64,000 bases of DNA from DATHZQ01 sp963823505 (GCA_963823505.1 CAWGLY010000005.1:186001-250000); one strand, 5' to 3'; shown: positions 8,404-17,348, counted from the first letter of the stretch. A program made the numbers and translations. The notes: generated by a model from the letters alone, not told the origin.

Positions 8404-8445
8404 GCCTGGCACCGCGCAACGACTCGAATCGGCGAAGATGGGGCC

Positions 8446-9657
8446 ATGGCCAACCTTCCGCCGCCCGTCCGCACTGCGTTGATGCCGGTCGTCGGTCCCA
8501 TCCGAGCCCTGCTCCGTGATCTCGAGTCGCCCGAGGTGCCCGCATCGCTGCACAAGGTGGTCGCCTACACGGGGAAGCGTCTTCCGCCCCCGCTGTTGAA
8601 GAGCCTCGTCGTTGAGCTCGATCGCAACGATGTGCTGCGCGACAAGCTCGCCGAAGCCGGCGGTGACGATCTTGATCCTGCGGTCCTGAGCTTTCTCGAG
8701 CGCAAGCCGGGGTGGTGGATGGCGCTGGCGGGTGACGCTGCCGCAGCCGCTGTCCCCGCAGCGCCCGTGGACGACGAGGTCCCCAAGCTGCAGGCCAAGC
8801 TCGACGAGGCCAAGCGCCGGATCGCAGATCTCAGGGCCACCAGCGCCGCGCTTCGTGCAGATGTCAAGCAGGCTCGCAAGCAAGGGCACGACAACGACCA
8901 GGATGGCGACGCCCGCAGTCGAGTGAGCTCGCTTCGACAAGAACGCGACGATCTGCGGGGCCGGCTCGAAGAGGAGTCGGCGCTGCGGGCAGAGATCGAA
9001 TCCAGGTTTGAAGCGCTCAAGCGTCGCAAAGAGCGGCGGCAGCGCCCGCAGGCCACCGACCGTGATCCCGGGGTCGTGGGTCTGCGAGACCCGATTGCTG
9101 CTGCCCGCCGGCTCGATGTGCAGGCGGACTTCTTTGCTGCCGGGGCCCGCACGGGAGAGAGGGAGCGACCAGTCTCGGATCAGCAGGCCCTGTCGCCTCA
9201 TGGGCCACCGGTGGTGCTCCCTGCGGGGATCGCGCCCGACTCGGTGGACGCCATCGGGTGGCTGATCAGGGAGGCCGGGCCGGTGCCGGTGATCGTGGAT
9301 GGCTACAACGTCACGTTCCTGTTGGATCCCAACCGCTTTGTGGCGTCCGACGTGCGGCGCAAGCTCGTCGCTGAGCTGGAGCGGTTGATCCGCAGTGCCC
9401 GGAGCGCCCACCGCGTCGTCGTGGTCTTCGACTCCTCGGTCGACGGCGGCAGTCAGCCTGGCCCGAGCCCCGGAGGGGTCGAGATCCACTTTGCCACCGA
9501 TGCGCCGAGCGCAGATGACGAGATCGTTGAGCGTGCCATTGCGCTGAGCGGCCATGCCGTCGTCATCACCAACGACCGCGAGCTCAGAGAGCGCGTTGGC
9601 ATGGTCGGGGCGCTGGCGCTGTGGGGGGATGCCCTCGCCGCATGGATCGAGGTCTAG
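8446..9657 (+). CDS. NYN-domain (PIN-like) RNase family protein with coiled coil
   Basis: 403 residues. The C-terminal ~120 residues form a NYN domain (YacP/DUF901-like), starting at PVIVDGYNVTFLLD near residue 285, with conserved acidic residues at FDSSVDGG, SADDEIVERA and ITNDRELRERV. These are the metal-binding positions of PIN-fold ribonucleases. Residues about 115-215 are rich in Lys, Glu, Arg and Leu heptads (KLQAKLDEAKRRIADL), a probable coiled coil. The N-terminal ~100 residues are not recognised. The ATG at 8446 replaces a longer unsupported frame. It is divergent from ilvB, with promoters close together. Its stop codon's last base is the first base of dispersed repeat copy 2. A role in RNA turnover is inferred from the family. 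Confidence 0.82.
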   Translation: MANLPPPVRTALMPVVGPIRALLRDLESPEVPASLHKVVAYTGKRLPPPLLKSLVVELDRNDVLRDKLAEAGGDDLDPAVLSFLERKPGWWMALAGDAAAAAVPAAPVDDEVPKLQAKLDEAKRRIADLRATSAALRADVKQARKQGHDNDQDGDARSRVSSLRQERDDLRGRLEEESALRAEIESRFEALKRRKERRQRPQATDRDPGVVGLRDPIAAARRLDVQADFFAAGARTGERERPVSDQQALSPHGPPVVLPAGIAPDSVDAIGWLIREAGPVPVIVDGYNVTFLLDPNRFVASDVRRKLVAELERLIRSARSAHRVVVVFDSSVDGGSQPGPSPGGVEIHFATDAPSADDEIVERAIALSGHAVVITNDRELRERVGMVGALALWGDALAAWIEV

Positions 9658-9757
9658 GAGACTGCTGATCACATCGTCGTGAGGGCTCGCGGGTCCGCCA
9701 CGGTGCCTGGTCACGAGCTCGGTCACGAGCTCGAACTGACGTTGATCAACACCCTCC
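9657..9757 (+). repeat. Dispersed ~100-bp inverted-repeat element, copy 2
   Basis: A 101-base copy beginning GGAGACTGCTGATCACATC and ending GACGTTGATCAACACCCTCC, whose reverse complement matches the left end in most of about 20 positions. It abuts the TAG stop of the NYN gene and lies between convergent genes, 21 bases from the cysH stop. Two GTCACGAGCTCG units lie in tandem near the right end. Confidence 0.78.
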
Positions 9758-9778
9758 TCGGGGTTTGTCGGCCGAGAC

Positions 9779-10498
9779 TCAGTCCTGAGTGCTGACCGTG
9801 GGAGTTTCCAACGGCTGGGTGCTGACGTGCAAACCACATTCCAGCTTGTCCGACCCTGCCCACCGGCCGGCGCGCTCTTCTTCTTCGTTTGTTGTTGGCC
9901 GCGTGCAGGGAATGCACCCGATCGAGCGGTAGCCAACATCGTGCAGTGGGTGATAGGGCACGTCGTGTGCTCGGATGTAGGCCCAGACGTCGTCGTCGGA
10001 CCAATCCGCGAGTGGGTGGATCTTCCAGACTCCAAAACTCTCCGCGTACACGGCTTTCTCGAGCCCGGCGCGCGACGGTGACTGACTCCGCCTGATGCCC
10101 GAAGCCCATGCATCGAACGGCTCCAGCACTCGAATCAGCGGTTCGACCTTGCGGACGTGGCAGCACCGGTCGGGATTGGTCTCCCACAGGTTGGGGCCTT
10201 CGATCCGATGCTGCTCTGCGATCGGGGTGATCTCCGGCTGGATGAGTCGCAACCCGTAGCGTTCGACGAGCTGGTTGCGGATCGTGTACGTCTCTCGAAA
10301 CAACAGGTGCGTGTCGAGCTCGATGATGGGAACTTCGAGCCCAAGCTGCCAGACCATGTGGGACAGCACGGAGGATTGCTTCTGCCACGAGCACGAGAGG
10401 GTCAGCTTCGAGCCGAATTCGTTGGCAGCCCACTGCAGGACGTCTTCGGCCTGCATCGCTTCGAGCCGCTCGGGTGCGATCGTGAGTTCCGGTGTCAA
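9779..10498 (-). CDS. cysH: Phosphoadenylyl/adenylyl-sulfate reductase
   Basis: Reduces activated sulfate (APS or PAPS) to sulfite with thioredoxin in assimilatory sulfate reduction. 239 residues. The nucleotide-binding segment LTLSCSWQKQSSVLSHM is near residue 32. Conserved TNPDRCCHVRKVEPL near 107 and GCIPCTRP near 193 supply the four cysteines of the [4Fe-4S] type, and the catalytic tail motif is ECGLH near 221. The Cys pairs suggest an APS reductase of the bacterial CysH type. The gene stands alone; other sulfate assimilation genes are not in the window. Its 3' end faces the NYN gene across the repeat element. Confidence 0.92.
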   Translation of the reverse strand: MTPELTIAPERLEAMQAEDVLQWAANEFGSKLTLSCSWQKQSSVLSHMVWQLGLEVPIIELDTHLLFRETYTIRNQLVERYGLRLIQPEITPIAEQHRIEGPNLWETNPDRCCHVRKVEPLIRVLEPFDAWASGIRRSQSPSRAGLEKAVYAESFGVWKIHPLADWSDDDVWAYIRAHDVPYHPLHDVGYRSIGCIPCTRPTTNEEEERAGRWAGSDKLECGLHVSTQPLETPTVSTQD

Positions 10499-10589
10499 CG
10501 AGGTGTCGATGCCGCGATGCTACCGGTCTCGCTACTGGTCTCCGGCCGTGTGGCCGTCCAGTCAGCGGGCATCCACGTTCGACCCCGGC

Positions 10590-11621
10590 TCAGAGCGCAA
10601 GCTCGGCGAGGGTGCGCAGTGTCGTTGGGTCTGGGGCGGAGATGGACAAGTCGGTGACGCCCGCATCCCGCCACACGTCGAGCCGATCGCGGATCATCTC
10701 CTTGGTGCCGATGAGGTTGAGCTCGTCGACCAGTGCGTCCGGCACGGCCGTGGTGGCCTCCTTGCGCTTGCCGTCGAGGTAGAGGTCCTGGATACGGGTG
10801 GCTTCTGCCTCGTACCCGTACCGGCATGCCAGATCGTTGTAGAAGTTCTTGCCCCGCGCCCCCATGCCGCCGATGTACAACGCCATCGTGGGTTTGATCT
10901 TGTTGCGAGCGCGTTCGAGGTCGTCCGTCACCGCCGCGTTCAGCGACGGGACGATGGCAAACCGAGCCGCCTTCGAGTCGTCTTCCGAGGCGGCGAAGCC
11001 GGCGTCCAGCAACGGCTGGTACACCCTGCCGGACTTCTCGGGAGAGAAGAACACGGGCAGCCAGCCATCGGCGATCTCCGCGGTCAGGGTGACGTTCTTC
11101 GGGCCGATCGCCGCCAGGTAGATGGGAAGCTCGTGGCTCGGGTGGGTGATCAACGTGAGAGGTTTGCCCAGACCGGTGGCGTCCTCTCCACGGTAAGGGA
11201 GCTGGTAGTGGACTCCGTCGTGACGAGCCGGGTGTTTGCGGTCGACGATCATGCGAACGATGGAGACGTACTCCCTGGTCTTCCCCAGCGGCTTGCCGTA
11301 GGGCACGCCGTGCCAGCCTTCGACGACCTGTGGCCCGCTCAGCCCGAGCCCGCAGACAAATCGTCCCTGGGACAGCTCGTTCAGCGTCACCGCGGTCATC
11401 GCCGTCATTGCGGGTGTCCGTGCCGGCATCTGCAGGATCGCGGCACCGATGCGGATGCGAGTGGTGCGTGCCGCGATCCACGTCAGGACCGTCACCGCAT
11501 CGGACCCCCAGGCTTCTGCGGCCCAGACCGAGTCGTACCCGAGGCGTTCGGCCTCGGCCACCAGATCCATTTCGAGGCCTGCGTTGGCCCCCCAATAGCC
11601 GATGTTGATGCCCAGCCGCAC
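10590..11621 (-). CDS. LLM-class F420-dependent oxidoreductase
   Basis: 343-residue luciferase-like monooxygenase fold protein. It starts MRLGINIGYWGANAGLEMDL, with the family's AERLGYDSVWAAEAWGSDAVT strand-helix, the RTTRIRIGAAILQMPARTPAM segment and the GRFVCGLGLSGPQVVEGWHG motif. The length and the absence of a flavin-specific signature fit the actinobacterial F420-dependent branch (as in mycobacterial paralogues), which uses reduced F420 for hydride transfer. The substrate cannot be told from sequence. It is monocistronic, between cysH and a divergent small gene. Confidence 0.85.
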   Translation of the reverse strand: MRLGINIGYWGANAGLEMDLVAEAERLGYDSVWAAEAWGSDAVTVLTWIAARTTRIRIGAAILQMPARTPAMTAMTAVTLNELSQGRFVCGLGLSGPQVVEGWHGVPYGKPLGKTREYVSIVRMIVDRKHPARHDGVHYQLPYRGEDATGLGKPLTLITHPSHELPIYLAAIGPKNVTLTAEIADGWLPVFFSPEKSGRVYQPLLDAGFAASEDDSKAARFAIVPSLNAAVTDDLERARNKIKPTMALYIGGMGARGKNFYNDLACRYGYEAEATRIQDLYLDGKRKEATTAVPDALVDELNLIGTKEMIRDRLDVWRDAGVTDLSISAPDPTTLRTLAELAL

Positions 11622-11794
11622 GGGTGCTCCTCTCAGGCCGCAGGCGGCGCAGGCTAACGCGGACGGCGCCGAGCCGAGTCAGCTGCATCACGGCACATTG
11701 GGCCGCGGACGAAAACACGAATCTGTCGGGTATGACGGCCAAACGTGTCACACCGGTCCCGTACGTTGTGGACAACTCGTCGAGAGGAGGACGT

Positions 11795-12001
11795 ATGCGC
11801 ATCGACTGTGACGAATGTGTGATGCAGCACACCCATGCGTGTGACGACTGCATCGTGACCGCGATCCTGGGTGTCGAGGAGCGGCAGGTTGATCTCGCCG
11901 ACGTTGAGTCGATCGCGCTTCGCAACCTTGCCGATGGCGGTGTGGTGTCTCCGCTGCGGCTCGTCGTGAGGGGAGATGACACAGGAGCCGCCTCGGCGTG
12001 A
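11795..12001 (+). CDS. Small protein with two CxxC pairs
   Basis: 68 residues with an excellent ribosome site (GAGAGGAGG) before the ATG. The N-terminus carries C5-x2-C8 and C16-x2-C19, a spacing suited to a small zinc or iron site, with His12 and His14 between the pairs. The rest is acidic and ends in a short flexible tail. It lies 173 bases from the divergent F420 oxidoreductase and 82 bases before queG. Small Cys-rich proteins of this look occur in actinobacteria but I cannot name a function. Confidence 0.7.
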   Translation: MRIDCDECVMQHTHACDDCIVTAILGVEERQVDLADVESIALRNLADGGVVSPLRLVVRGDDTGAASA

Positions 12002-12083
12002 GACGAGCGGCTCAGCCGCCCGGAGTGGGCGCCTTCGCCGGATGCGACAGCGTGCCCTGCCGACCCCAACGTAAGCTGCCCTG

Positions 12084-13166
12084 GTGGATCTCTCAGCCCG
12101 GTTGCGGAGCATCGCCGATCAGCACGGAGCCGCAGGATTCGGCGTCTGCGGCGTCGCGCCCTTCGTGGACGCCGCAGCGGAGATGGAACGTCGGATGGGC
12201 GACGGGAGCCATGCCGATCTCACGTTCACCTACAGCGACGCCTCGGTGTCGACCGACATCCGTCGGTCCTTCCCGTGGGCGGAGCGGCTCATGGTGGTGG
12301 CATGGTCGTACATGCCGGCGGCGGGTTCGCCGGGTCCTGCCGCAGACGGCACGGGGCGCGTGGCCCGCTTTGCCACCGAGGATCACTACAGGGGTCTGCG
12401 GGCAGTGCTCGATGCGCTCGCTGTGGAGCTGAGGGATTGCGGGCACGAAGCCGTTGCCCTCAGCGACGACAACCGCTTGGTGGACCGGGCGGCAGCAGTG
12501 CGAGCAGGGATCGGGTGGTGGGGGAAGAACACCATGGTTCTGGCGCCCGGTCATGGCCCGTGGCTGCTGCTGGGCAGTGTCGTCACCGATGCCCGGCTGC
12601 CGACCGCAGCGCCAATGGTGCGTGATTGCGGCTCGTGCACAGCCTGCATTCCGGCCTGCCCCACCGGTGCGTTGATCGCCCCAGGGATCCTCGACGCAAG
12701 AAGGTGCCTCGCTCGCTTGGCCCAGGCACCTGGGGTGATCCCTCGCACGTACCGGTCGCTCATGGGCGACCGTGTCTACGGCTGCGACGATTGCCTGGAT
12801 GTGTGCCCACCGGGGCTCCGCACCCTCGCGGGCGCTACCGGATCGCGGGGCCGGGTCGACCTGGCGGCGCTGCTCGCCAAGAGCGACGCAGAGCTCCTCG
12901 ACGAATACGGACACTTCTACCTGCCGCGGCGTCGCCCCGCGATCCTCCGCCGCAATGCCCTGGTCGCCATGGGGAACGCCGGAAGCCGGCAGAGCTTGGG
13001 GATCTTGGCCGGCTACCTCGGTCACCCCGACCCGTTGCTGAGGCTCCATGCGGCCTGGGCTCTTGGCGAGTGTGCCGCTCCTGGCAGTGACGCGGTGCTG
13101 CAAGCTGCACACGGCACGGAGCGCGACCCCGAGGTTCGCGCAGAGATCGAACAGGCTCTACGCTGA
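12084..13166 (+). CDS. queG: Epoxyqueuosine reductase
   Basis: Last step of queuosine biosynthesis: cobalamin- and iron-sulfur-dependent reduction of epoxyqueuosine in tRNA. 360 residues with a GTG start. An N-terminal cobalamin-binding region (GVAPF near residue 25, DNRLVDRAAAVRAGIGWWGKNTM near 133-155) is followed by the two [4Fe-4S] motifs CGSCTACIPACPTG and CDDCLDVCPPG near 190-240. The C-terminal ~80 residues look like HEAT-type repeats (LGHPDPLLRLHAAWALGECA), as in characterised QueG. Other queuosine genes are not nearby. It is followed six bases later by a small membrane gene. Confidence 0.93.
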   Translation: MDLSARLRSIADQHGAAGFGVCGVAPFVDAAAEMERRMGDGSHADLTFTYSDASVSTDIRRSFPWAERLMVVAWSYMPAAGSPGPAADGTGRVARFATEDHYRGLRAVLDALAVELRDCGHEAVALSDDNRLVDRAAAVRAGIGWWGKNTMVLAPGHGPWLLLGSVVTDARLPTAAPMVRDCGSCTACIPACPTGALIAPGILDARRCLARLAQAPGVIPRTYRSLMGDRVYGCDDCLDVCPPGLRTLAGATGSRGRVDLAALLAKSDAELLDEYGHFYLPRRRPAILRRNALVAMGNAGSRQSLGILAGYLGHPDPLLRLHAAWALGECAAPGSDAVLQAAHGTERDPEVRAEIEQALR

Positions 13167-13171
13167 CAGCC

Positions 13172-13480
13172 GTGGTCATCGTGTACGCACTCGCCCTGGT
13201 CGTGGGGTTCGCCGGCGTCGTGACGTGGACGCTCGTCGGGTCGCTCGCCTCCAACCCGAAGTCGAGCGTCCGCGACCCCGCCGAGCGTTTCGGGGATGGC
13301 CCGCGCGACATCGTCACCGGGATCTTCGGCATGGGAATCGGCGGCATGTCGGCATCGTTCGCCGGATGGCCGGCCACCCTCGGCGTGCTGGCCGCAATCG
13401 CCGGTGCGGCGCTCCTGCTGGTGTCGATCCGCATCATCGAGCACGACGAGCCCGTCGAGTCGGGCGAATCAGGGACCTGA
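13172..13480 (+). CDS. Small two-TM membrane protein
   Basis: 102 residues with a GTG start, five bases after the queG stop. Two hydrophobic segments (residues about 2-24 and 60-85) flank a polar loop containing NPKSSVRDPAERFGDG. The tail is acidic. No family recognised. Its TGA overlaps the ATG of the next gene (TGATG), indicating an operon queG-this-phosphoesterase. Confidence 0.6.
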   Translation: MVIVYALALVVGFAGVVTWTLVGSLASNPKSSVRDPAERFGDGPRDIVTGIFGMGIGGMSASFAGWPATLGVLAAIAGAALLLVSIRIIEHDEPVESGESGT

Positions 13481-14229
13481 TGCTGCTGGTGGCCGACGTC
13501 CACGGTGCGGCTGATGCCTTGCGCCGGGTGGCGGCAATGGGGGAGCCCCTCCTCGTCCTCGGCGACCTCATCAACTTCATCGACTACAGGGACAACAGCG
13601 GCATCCTCGCCGACGTGGCGGGGCGGGAGCTCGTAGACGAATTGGTCAAGCTGCGTACTGCCGGTGACTACGCCGGTGCGTCCGGTCTGTGGCGGCAGCG
13701 GATGGCGGGGCGTCAGGAAGAAACCCGCAGAGCCTTCGACAACCGCATCACCGCGGCCTATGCGGAAGTGTGCGGAGCGCTCCAAGGGGCTGAGGCCTAC
13801 GTCACCTACGGCAACGTCGATCGGCCCGACCTGCTTGCTGAGCTGCTGCCCCCCGGGGCACGGTTTGTCGACGGTGAGGTGTTGGACATCGACGGCCACC
13901 GTGTCGGTATTGCAGGCGGCGGCATGGAAGCTCTCGGCACGCCCGGTGAGGTCTCGGAGACGGACATGGCCGCCAAGCTCGCTCAGCTCGGCCCTGTGGA
14001 CGTCTTGTGCACCCACGTGCCTCCCGCAGTGCCTCCCCTCGCCAAGGACGTGATCGGCGGCCGGCAGAAGAGTTTCCAGGCGGTGCTCGACTACGTGCTC
14101 GAGCACCAACCTGCGTACCACTATTTCGGAGACATCCACCAGCCGCAGGCCGTGACGTGGCGGATCGGCCGGACATCGTGTCGCAACGTGGGGTACTTCA
14201 GGGCAACCGGCAGGGCCTACCGCCACTGA
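13480..14229 (+). CDS. Calcineurin-like metallophosphoesterase
   Basis: 249 residues. Metal-binding motifs of the calcineurin superfamily: VADVHGAADAL at the N-terminus (D-x-H), VLGDLINF (GD) near residue 25, YGNVDRPDL (GNxD) near 108, CTHVPP (H) near 178 and YFGDIHQPQ (GDIH) near 213. It is therefore probably an active phosphodiesterase or phosphatase, with substrate unknown. The start codon overlaps the preceding small membrane gene by one base. A 16-base perfect palindrome follows the stop. Confidence 0.82.
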   Translation: MLLVADVHGAADALRRVAAMGEPLLVLGDLINFIDYRDNSGILADVAGRELVDELVKLRTAGDYAGASGLWRQRMAGRQEETRRAFDNRITAAYAEVCGALQGAEAYVTYGNVDRPDLLAELLPPGARFVDGEVLDIDGHRVGIAGGGMEALGTPGEVSETDMAAKLAQLGPVDVLCTHVPPAVPPLAKDVIGGRQKSFQAVLDYVLEHQPAYHYFGDIHQPQAVTWRIGRTSCRNVGYFRATGRAYRH

Positions 14230-14231
14230 CG

Positions 14232-14247
14232 TCCCGGATATCCGGGA
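14232..14247. promoter_or_regulatory. 16-base perfect palindrome
   Basis: TCCCGGATATCCGGGA is its own reverse complement and sits two bases after the phosphoesterase stop and 66 bases before the SRPBCC start. It could be an operator for the SRPBCC-arsA unit or a short terminator stem; no T-run follows. Confidence 0.4.
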
Positions 14248-14312
14248 GCAGCGGGGCCGGCGCTACGATGCGATGACCTCATAGCAAGCGACACAGCACA
14301 AGGATTCCCGCC

Positions 14313-14756
14313 ATGAGCATGGAAGGCACCGTCCAAAGCATCGAGGTCTCGGCAGCTCCGCAGCTCGTCTACGAGGTGGCGCTGGATCTCGAGACCTACC
14401 CGGATTGGATCGCGGGCGTCAAGGAGGTGGAGATCCTCGCCGAGGACGAGCACGGCCGGCCGTCCAGGGCGGCATTCGTCGCGGATGCCATGATCAAGGA
14501 GATCTCCTACACCCTGAACTACCACTACGAGATGGACAACGGGTTTTCGTGGTCCGCCGAGGTTGGCGACGACATCAAGTCGATGGACGGCAGCTACGAG
14601 TTCAACGAGCTGGCCGACGGCGGCACAGAGGTGCTCTACGCACTCAAGGTCGAGACGGCGTTCAAGGTTCCCGGCTTCCTGCGCCGCCAGGCGGAAAAGC
14701 AGATCGTCTCCAGCGCACTGCGCGGCCTCAAGAAACGGGCCGAGAGCGACACATGA
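14313..14756 (+). CDS. SRPBCC (polyketide cyclase/START-like) family protein
   Basis: 147 residues of the helix-grip fold. The family pattern is clear: an N-terminal SIEVSAAPQLVYEVALDLETYPDWIAGVKEV block, a beta-rich middle ending in DGSYEFNEL, and a C-terminal helix FLRRQAEKQIVSSALRGLKKRAE. Such proteins bind hydrophobic ligands; the ligand here is unknown. AAGGA precedes the ATG. The last four bases overlap the ArsA ATPase start (ATGA), so the pair should be co-translated. Confidence 0.8.
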   Translation: MSMEGTVQSIEVSAAPQLVYEVALDLETYPDWIAGVKEVEILAEDEHGRPSRAAFVADAMIKEISYTLNYHYEMDNGFSWSAEVGDDIKSMDGSYEFNELADGGTEVLYALKVETAFKVPGFLRRQAEKQIVSSALRGLKKRAESDT

Positions 14757-15922
14757 GGATTCTCCTCGTCACCGGCAAGGGTGGCGTTGGCAAGACGACG
14801 GTTGCTGCGGCGACGGCGCTGCGGGCGGCCGATTTGGGTCATCGAACGCTCGTCACCTCCACCGACCCGGCCCATTCTCTCGCCGATGCCTTTGGGCTCA
14901 CGTTCGGCGACCAGCCGACGGTGGTCACCCCCAATCTCGCCGCTCAGCAGATCGACTCGCAGCAACGCCTCGAAGAATCGTGGGGCGCCGTCCGCAGCCA
15001 CCTCACCGAGCTCTTCGACTGGTCGGGGCTCAAGGGAGTCGAAGCCGAGGAGTTGACCGTCTTTCCGGGTATGGACGAGATCTTCTCGCTGGCGGCGGTG
15101 CGCGATCATGCCCGATCGGGTGACTACGACACCATCGTCGTCGACTGTGCGCCCACCGCCGAGACCCTGCGGCTGCTCTCCCTGCCGGAGGTGCTGTCCT
15201 GGTACATGGAGAAGATCTTCCCCGTAGGTCGGCGGGTGGCCAAAGTGGTGCGACCGATGATCAACCGAGTCACCCAGATGCCTCTGATCGGCGACGACCG
15301 TGTGTTCGAGGCCATGGCCGACTTCTACGAGAGGCTCGACGGCATTCGCGACATCCTCGGCGATCCTGAGGTCACAAGCGCCCGGCTCGTGATGAATCCG
15401 GAGAAGATGGTCATCTCCGAAGCCCGCCGCACCTACACCTACCTCGGGCTCTTCGGTTACGCCGTCGACGTCGCCGTGGTGAACCGGGTACTGCCGGAAA
15501 CCGTCACGGATCCGTACTTCAAGCGCTGGCATGAGATCCAGGAGACCCACCTCGAAGCCGTCGAGGAAGGTTTTGCCGACGCTGCCATCATGCGACTCCG
15601 ACTCTTCGACGAGGAGATGGTCGGCCTGGACAAGCTCCGGCAGGTGGGGGAGGAGCTCTACCAGGGCGAGGATCCAACCCGACGCTTCGCGACCGGCCTC
15701 CCGTTCCGGGTGGAAGACGCGGACGAGAACGTGGTGCTCGTCATGAAGGTCCCGTTTGCCGAGACGACCGATGTCGACGTGCTCCGGCACGCCGACGAGC
15801 TCTTCATCACCGTCGGTCCCTACAGGAGATCGTTGATCCTGCCCGACTCGCTGAAGCGTCGCGAAGTGCGCAGGGCGCAACTGGTCGACGGCGAGCTGCG
15901 GGTGACCTTCGGGCTCGACTGA
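14753..15922 (+). CDS. ArsA/GET3-family ATPase
   Basis: 389-residue cytosolic P-loop ATPase. The deviant Walker A GKGGVGKTT is at residues 8-16, followed by the switch I region TSTDPAHSLADAFG and the switch II DCAPTAETLRLL near 130. The C-terminal part (PFAETTDVDVLRHADELFITVGPYRRSLILP) matches the beta-sandwich tail of bacterial ArsA-like proteins. There is a single ATPase half, not the duplicated arsenite pump form, and no ars genes are near, so arsenite extrusion is unlikely. Actinobacteria often pair such ATPases with SRPBCC genes, as here. Confidence 0.87.
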   Translation: MRILLVTGKGGVGKTTVAAATALRAADLGHRTLVTSTDPAHSLADAFGLTFGDQPTVVTPNLAAQQIDSQQRLEESWGAVRSHLTELFDWSGLKGVEAEELTVFPGMDEIFSLAAVRDHARSGDYDTIVVDCAPTAETLRLLSLPEVLSWYMEKIFPVGRRVAKVVRPMINRVTQMPLIGDDRVFEAMADFYERLDGIRDILGDPEVTSARLVMNPEKMVISEARRTYTYLGLFGYAVDVAVVNRVLPETVTDPYFKRWHEIQETHLEAVEEGFADAAIMRLRLFDEEMVGLDKLRQVGEELYQGEDPTRRFATGLPFRVEDADENVVLVMKVPFAETTDVDVLRHADELFITVGPYRRSLILPDSLKRREVRRAQLVDGELRVTFGLD

Positions 15923-15949
15923 TATCCTCCCGACTCGCAACAGGAGCAC

Positions 15950-16906
15950 GTGATCGAGACCACAGTCGGCATCGACCTCGGCGGTACCAAGCTGCTGGCG
16001 GTCCGCCTCGAAGACGGCCAGATCGTCGAAGAGCGACGGAGCTCCAACCCGGGAGTTCCCGAGCGGCTTGCAGCCGCGGTGATCGAAGCGGTTGGCGAGG
16101 TGACGACGCCGGACGTCGAGGCGATCGGCGTTGGCGTGGCCGGCCTGGTGCAGTGGCCTGAAGGCGTGTTCGTCTGGGGGCCCCACGTTGCCGGGACATC
16201 GGTCCCGCTCCGCGCCGCCCTCACCGCAGAGTTCAACCTGCCTGCCCTCGTCGACAACGACGCCAACGCGGCTGCATGGGCCGAGCATGTTGCGGGAGCA
16301 GGGCAGGGCTATGCCGACATGCTGCTGGTCACACTGGGCACGGGTATCGGTGGTGCGGTGATCGCCGCCAACGCGCTGCATCGGGGCCGCTCTTTTGCCG
16401 GTGAGTTCGGGCACACCATGTTCGAGCGCAACGGGCATCGGTGTGCGTGCGGCAAACAGGGATGCTGGGAGACGGTCGCCTCTGGGCCTGCTCTCGTCCG
16501 GCTGGCCCGCGAGTTCATCTTCCAGAATCCCGATGGCGCCCTGGCGCATCGGCTCGGCGACCAGCCGTTCACGGGAGAAGATGTGACCAGGGCGGCGGAT
16601 GAGGGCGACGAGACTGCTCGCGGCCTCGTCGCCCAGGTCGGTGCAGACCTCGGCAGGGGCCTCTGCAATCTGATTGCGATCCTCGATCCGGACATTGTCG
16701 TTGTCGGCGGTGGCCTCGGGTCGGTCGGGGAGGCGCTCCTCGGCCCGGCGCGACGCGTCGCCGCCGACGCACTCCACGGCGGCAGCCACCGCCAGCTCCC
16801 CCCGATCGTGGTCGCCGAGCTCGGTCCGGCAGCCGGAGCGGTTGGGGCGGCATTGATGGCCGCCGACCTGGCCCACGGACGCACCACCGCCGAAGCGGAT
16901 CACTGA
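15950..16906 (+). CDS. glkA: ROK-family glucokinase
   Basis: Phosphorylates glucose with ATP in the cytosol, feeding glycolysis. 318 residues with a GTG start; an AGGAG site precedes it. The N-terminal phosphate motif is GIDLGGTKL, the sugar-binding segment is LVDNDANAAAWAEH near residue 103, and the LVTLGTGIGGAV ATP motif is near 125. The ROK zinc-binding signature is GHRCACGKQGCWE near 163. The closing GLGSVGEALLGPARR helix is typical. Specificity for glucose is inferred from actinobacterial GlkA homologues. Confidence 0.88.
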   Translation: MIETTVGIDLGGTKLLAVRLEDGQIVEERRSSNPGVPERLAAAVIEAVGEVTTPDVEAIGVGVAGLVQWPEGVFVWGPHVAGTSVPLRAALTAEFNLPALVDNDANAAAWAEHVAGAGQGYADMLLVTLGTGIGGAVIAANALHRGRSFAGEFGHTMFERNGHRCACGKQGCWETVASGPALVRLAREFIFQNPDGALAHRLGDQPFTGEDVTRAADEGDETARGLVAQVGADLGRGLCNLIAILDPDIVVVGGGLGSVGEALLGPARRVAADALHGGSHRQLPPIVVAELGPAAGAVGAALMAADLAHGRTTAEADH

Positions 16907-16907
16907 C

Positions 16908-17348
16908 GTGGCCGACGACATCGTTCCGCTCCCCGGTCGCCCGCCCGCCCATCACATCGACGAACGCATGCCGCGGCCGGCGCGCACCACCAAGGACCTC
17001 ATCGCCGAGGCTCTTCTCCTCGGTCCGCACCTGCTGCTCCTCATGGCGCGCCTGCTGCGAGACCCGCGGGTCCCGCGGCGACGAAAGGTCGTTGCGGGGC
17101 TGGCTGCGGCATATGTGGCCTCGCCGATCGATCTGATTCCGGACTTCGTTCCTGTCGTCGGGCAGATCGACGACGTCGTGTTTGCCGCCTTTGCCGTCAA
17201 CCATCTGCTCAACGGTGTTCCCCCATGGGTCCAGCATGAGTATTGGGCGGGCAGCGAAGACACCCTCGACCTCCTGCGTGCCCTCACTTCTTGGGGTGCA
17301 GAGATGGTGCCCAAATCGCTCCGCAACCTCCTCGGGGATCCCGAGTGA
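16908..17348 (+). CDS. DUF1232 (YkvA-like) membrane protein
   Basis: 146 residues with a GTG start. The core LLLMARLLRDPRVPRRRKVVAGL, then AYVASPIDLIPDFVPVVGQIDD, is the DUF1232 signature (Y-x-x-S-P-I-D-L-I-P-D). One or two membrane-associated helices are expected. Function of the family is unknown. It begins one base after the glucokinase stop and overlaps the next gene by four bases (GTGA). Confidence 0.82.
   Translation: MADDIVPLPGRPPAHHIDERMPRPARTTKDLIAEALLLGPHLLLLMARLLRDPRVPRRRKVVAGLAAAYVASPIDLIPDFVPVVGQIDDVVFAAFAVNHLLNGVPPWVQHEYWAGSEDTLDLLRALTSWGAEMVPKSLRNLLGDPE

Noticed and set aside
8236..10113. 625-codon open frame on the minus strand opposite the NYN gene
   Set aside because: It runs antisense to a gene with clear NYN motifs, spans the ilvB leader, the repeat and the cysH end, and has no recognisable domain; high GC creates such long frames.
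14636..16921. 761-codon minus-strand open frame
   Set aside because: It lies opposite arsA and glkA, both with clear catalytic motifs; its sequence is low-complexity and His/Arg/Asp-rich like other antisense frames here.
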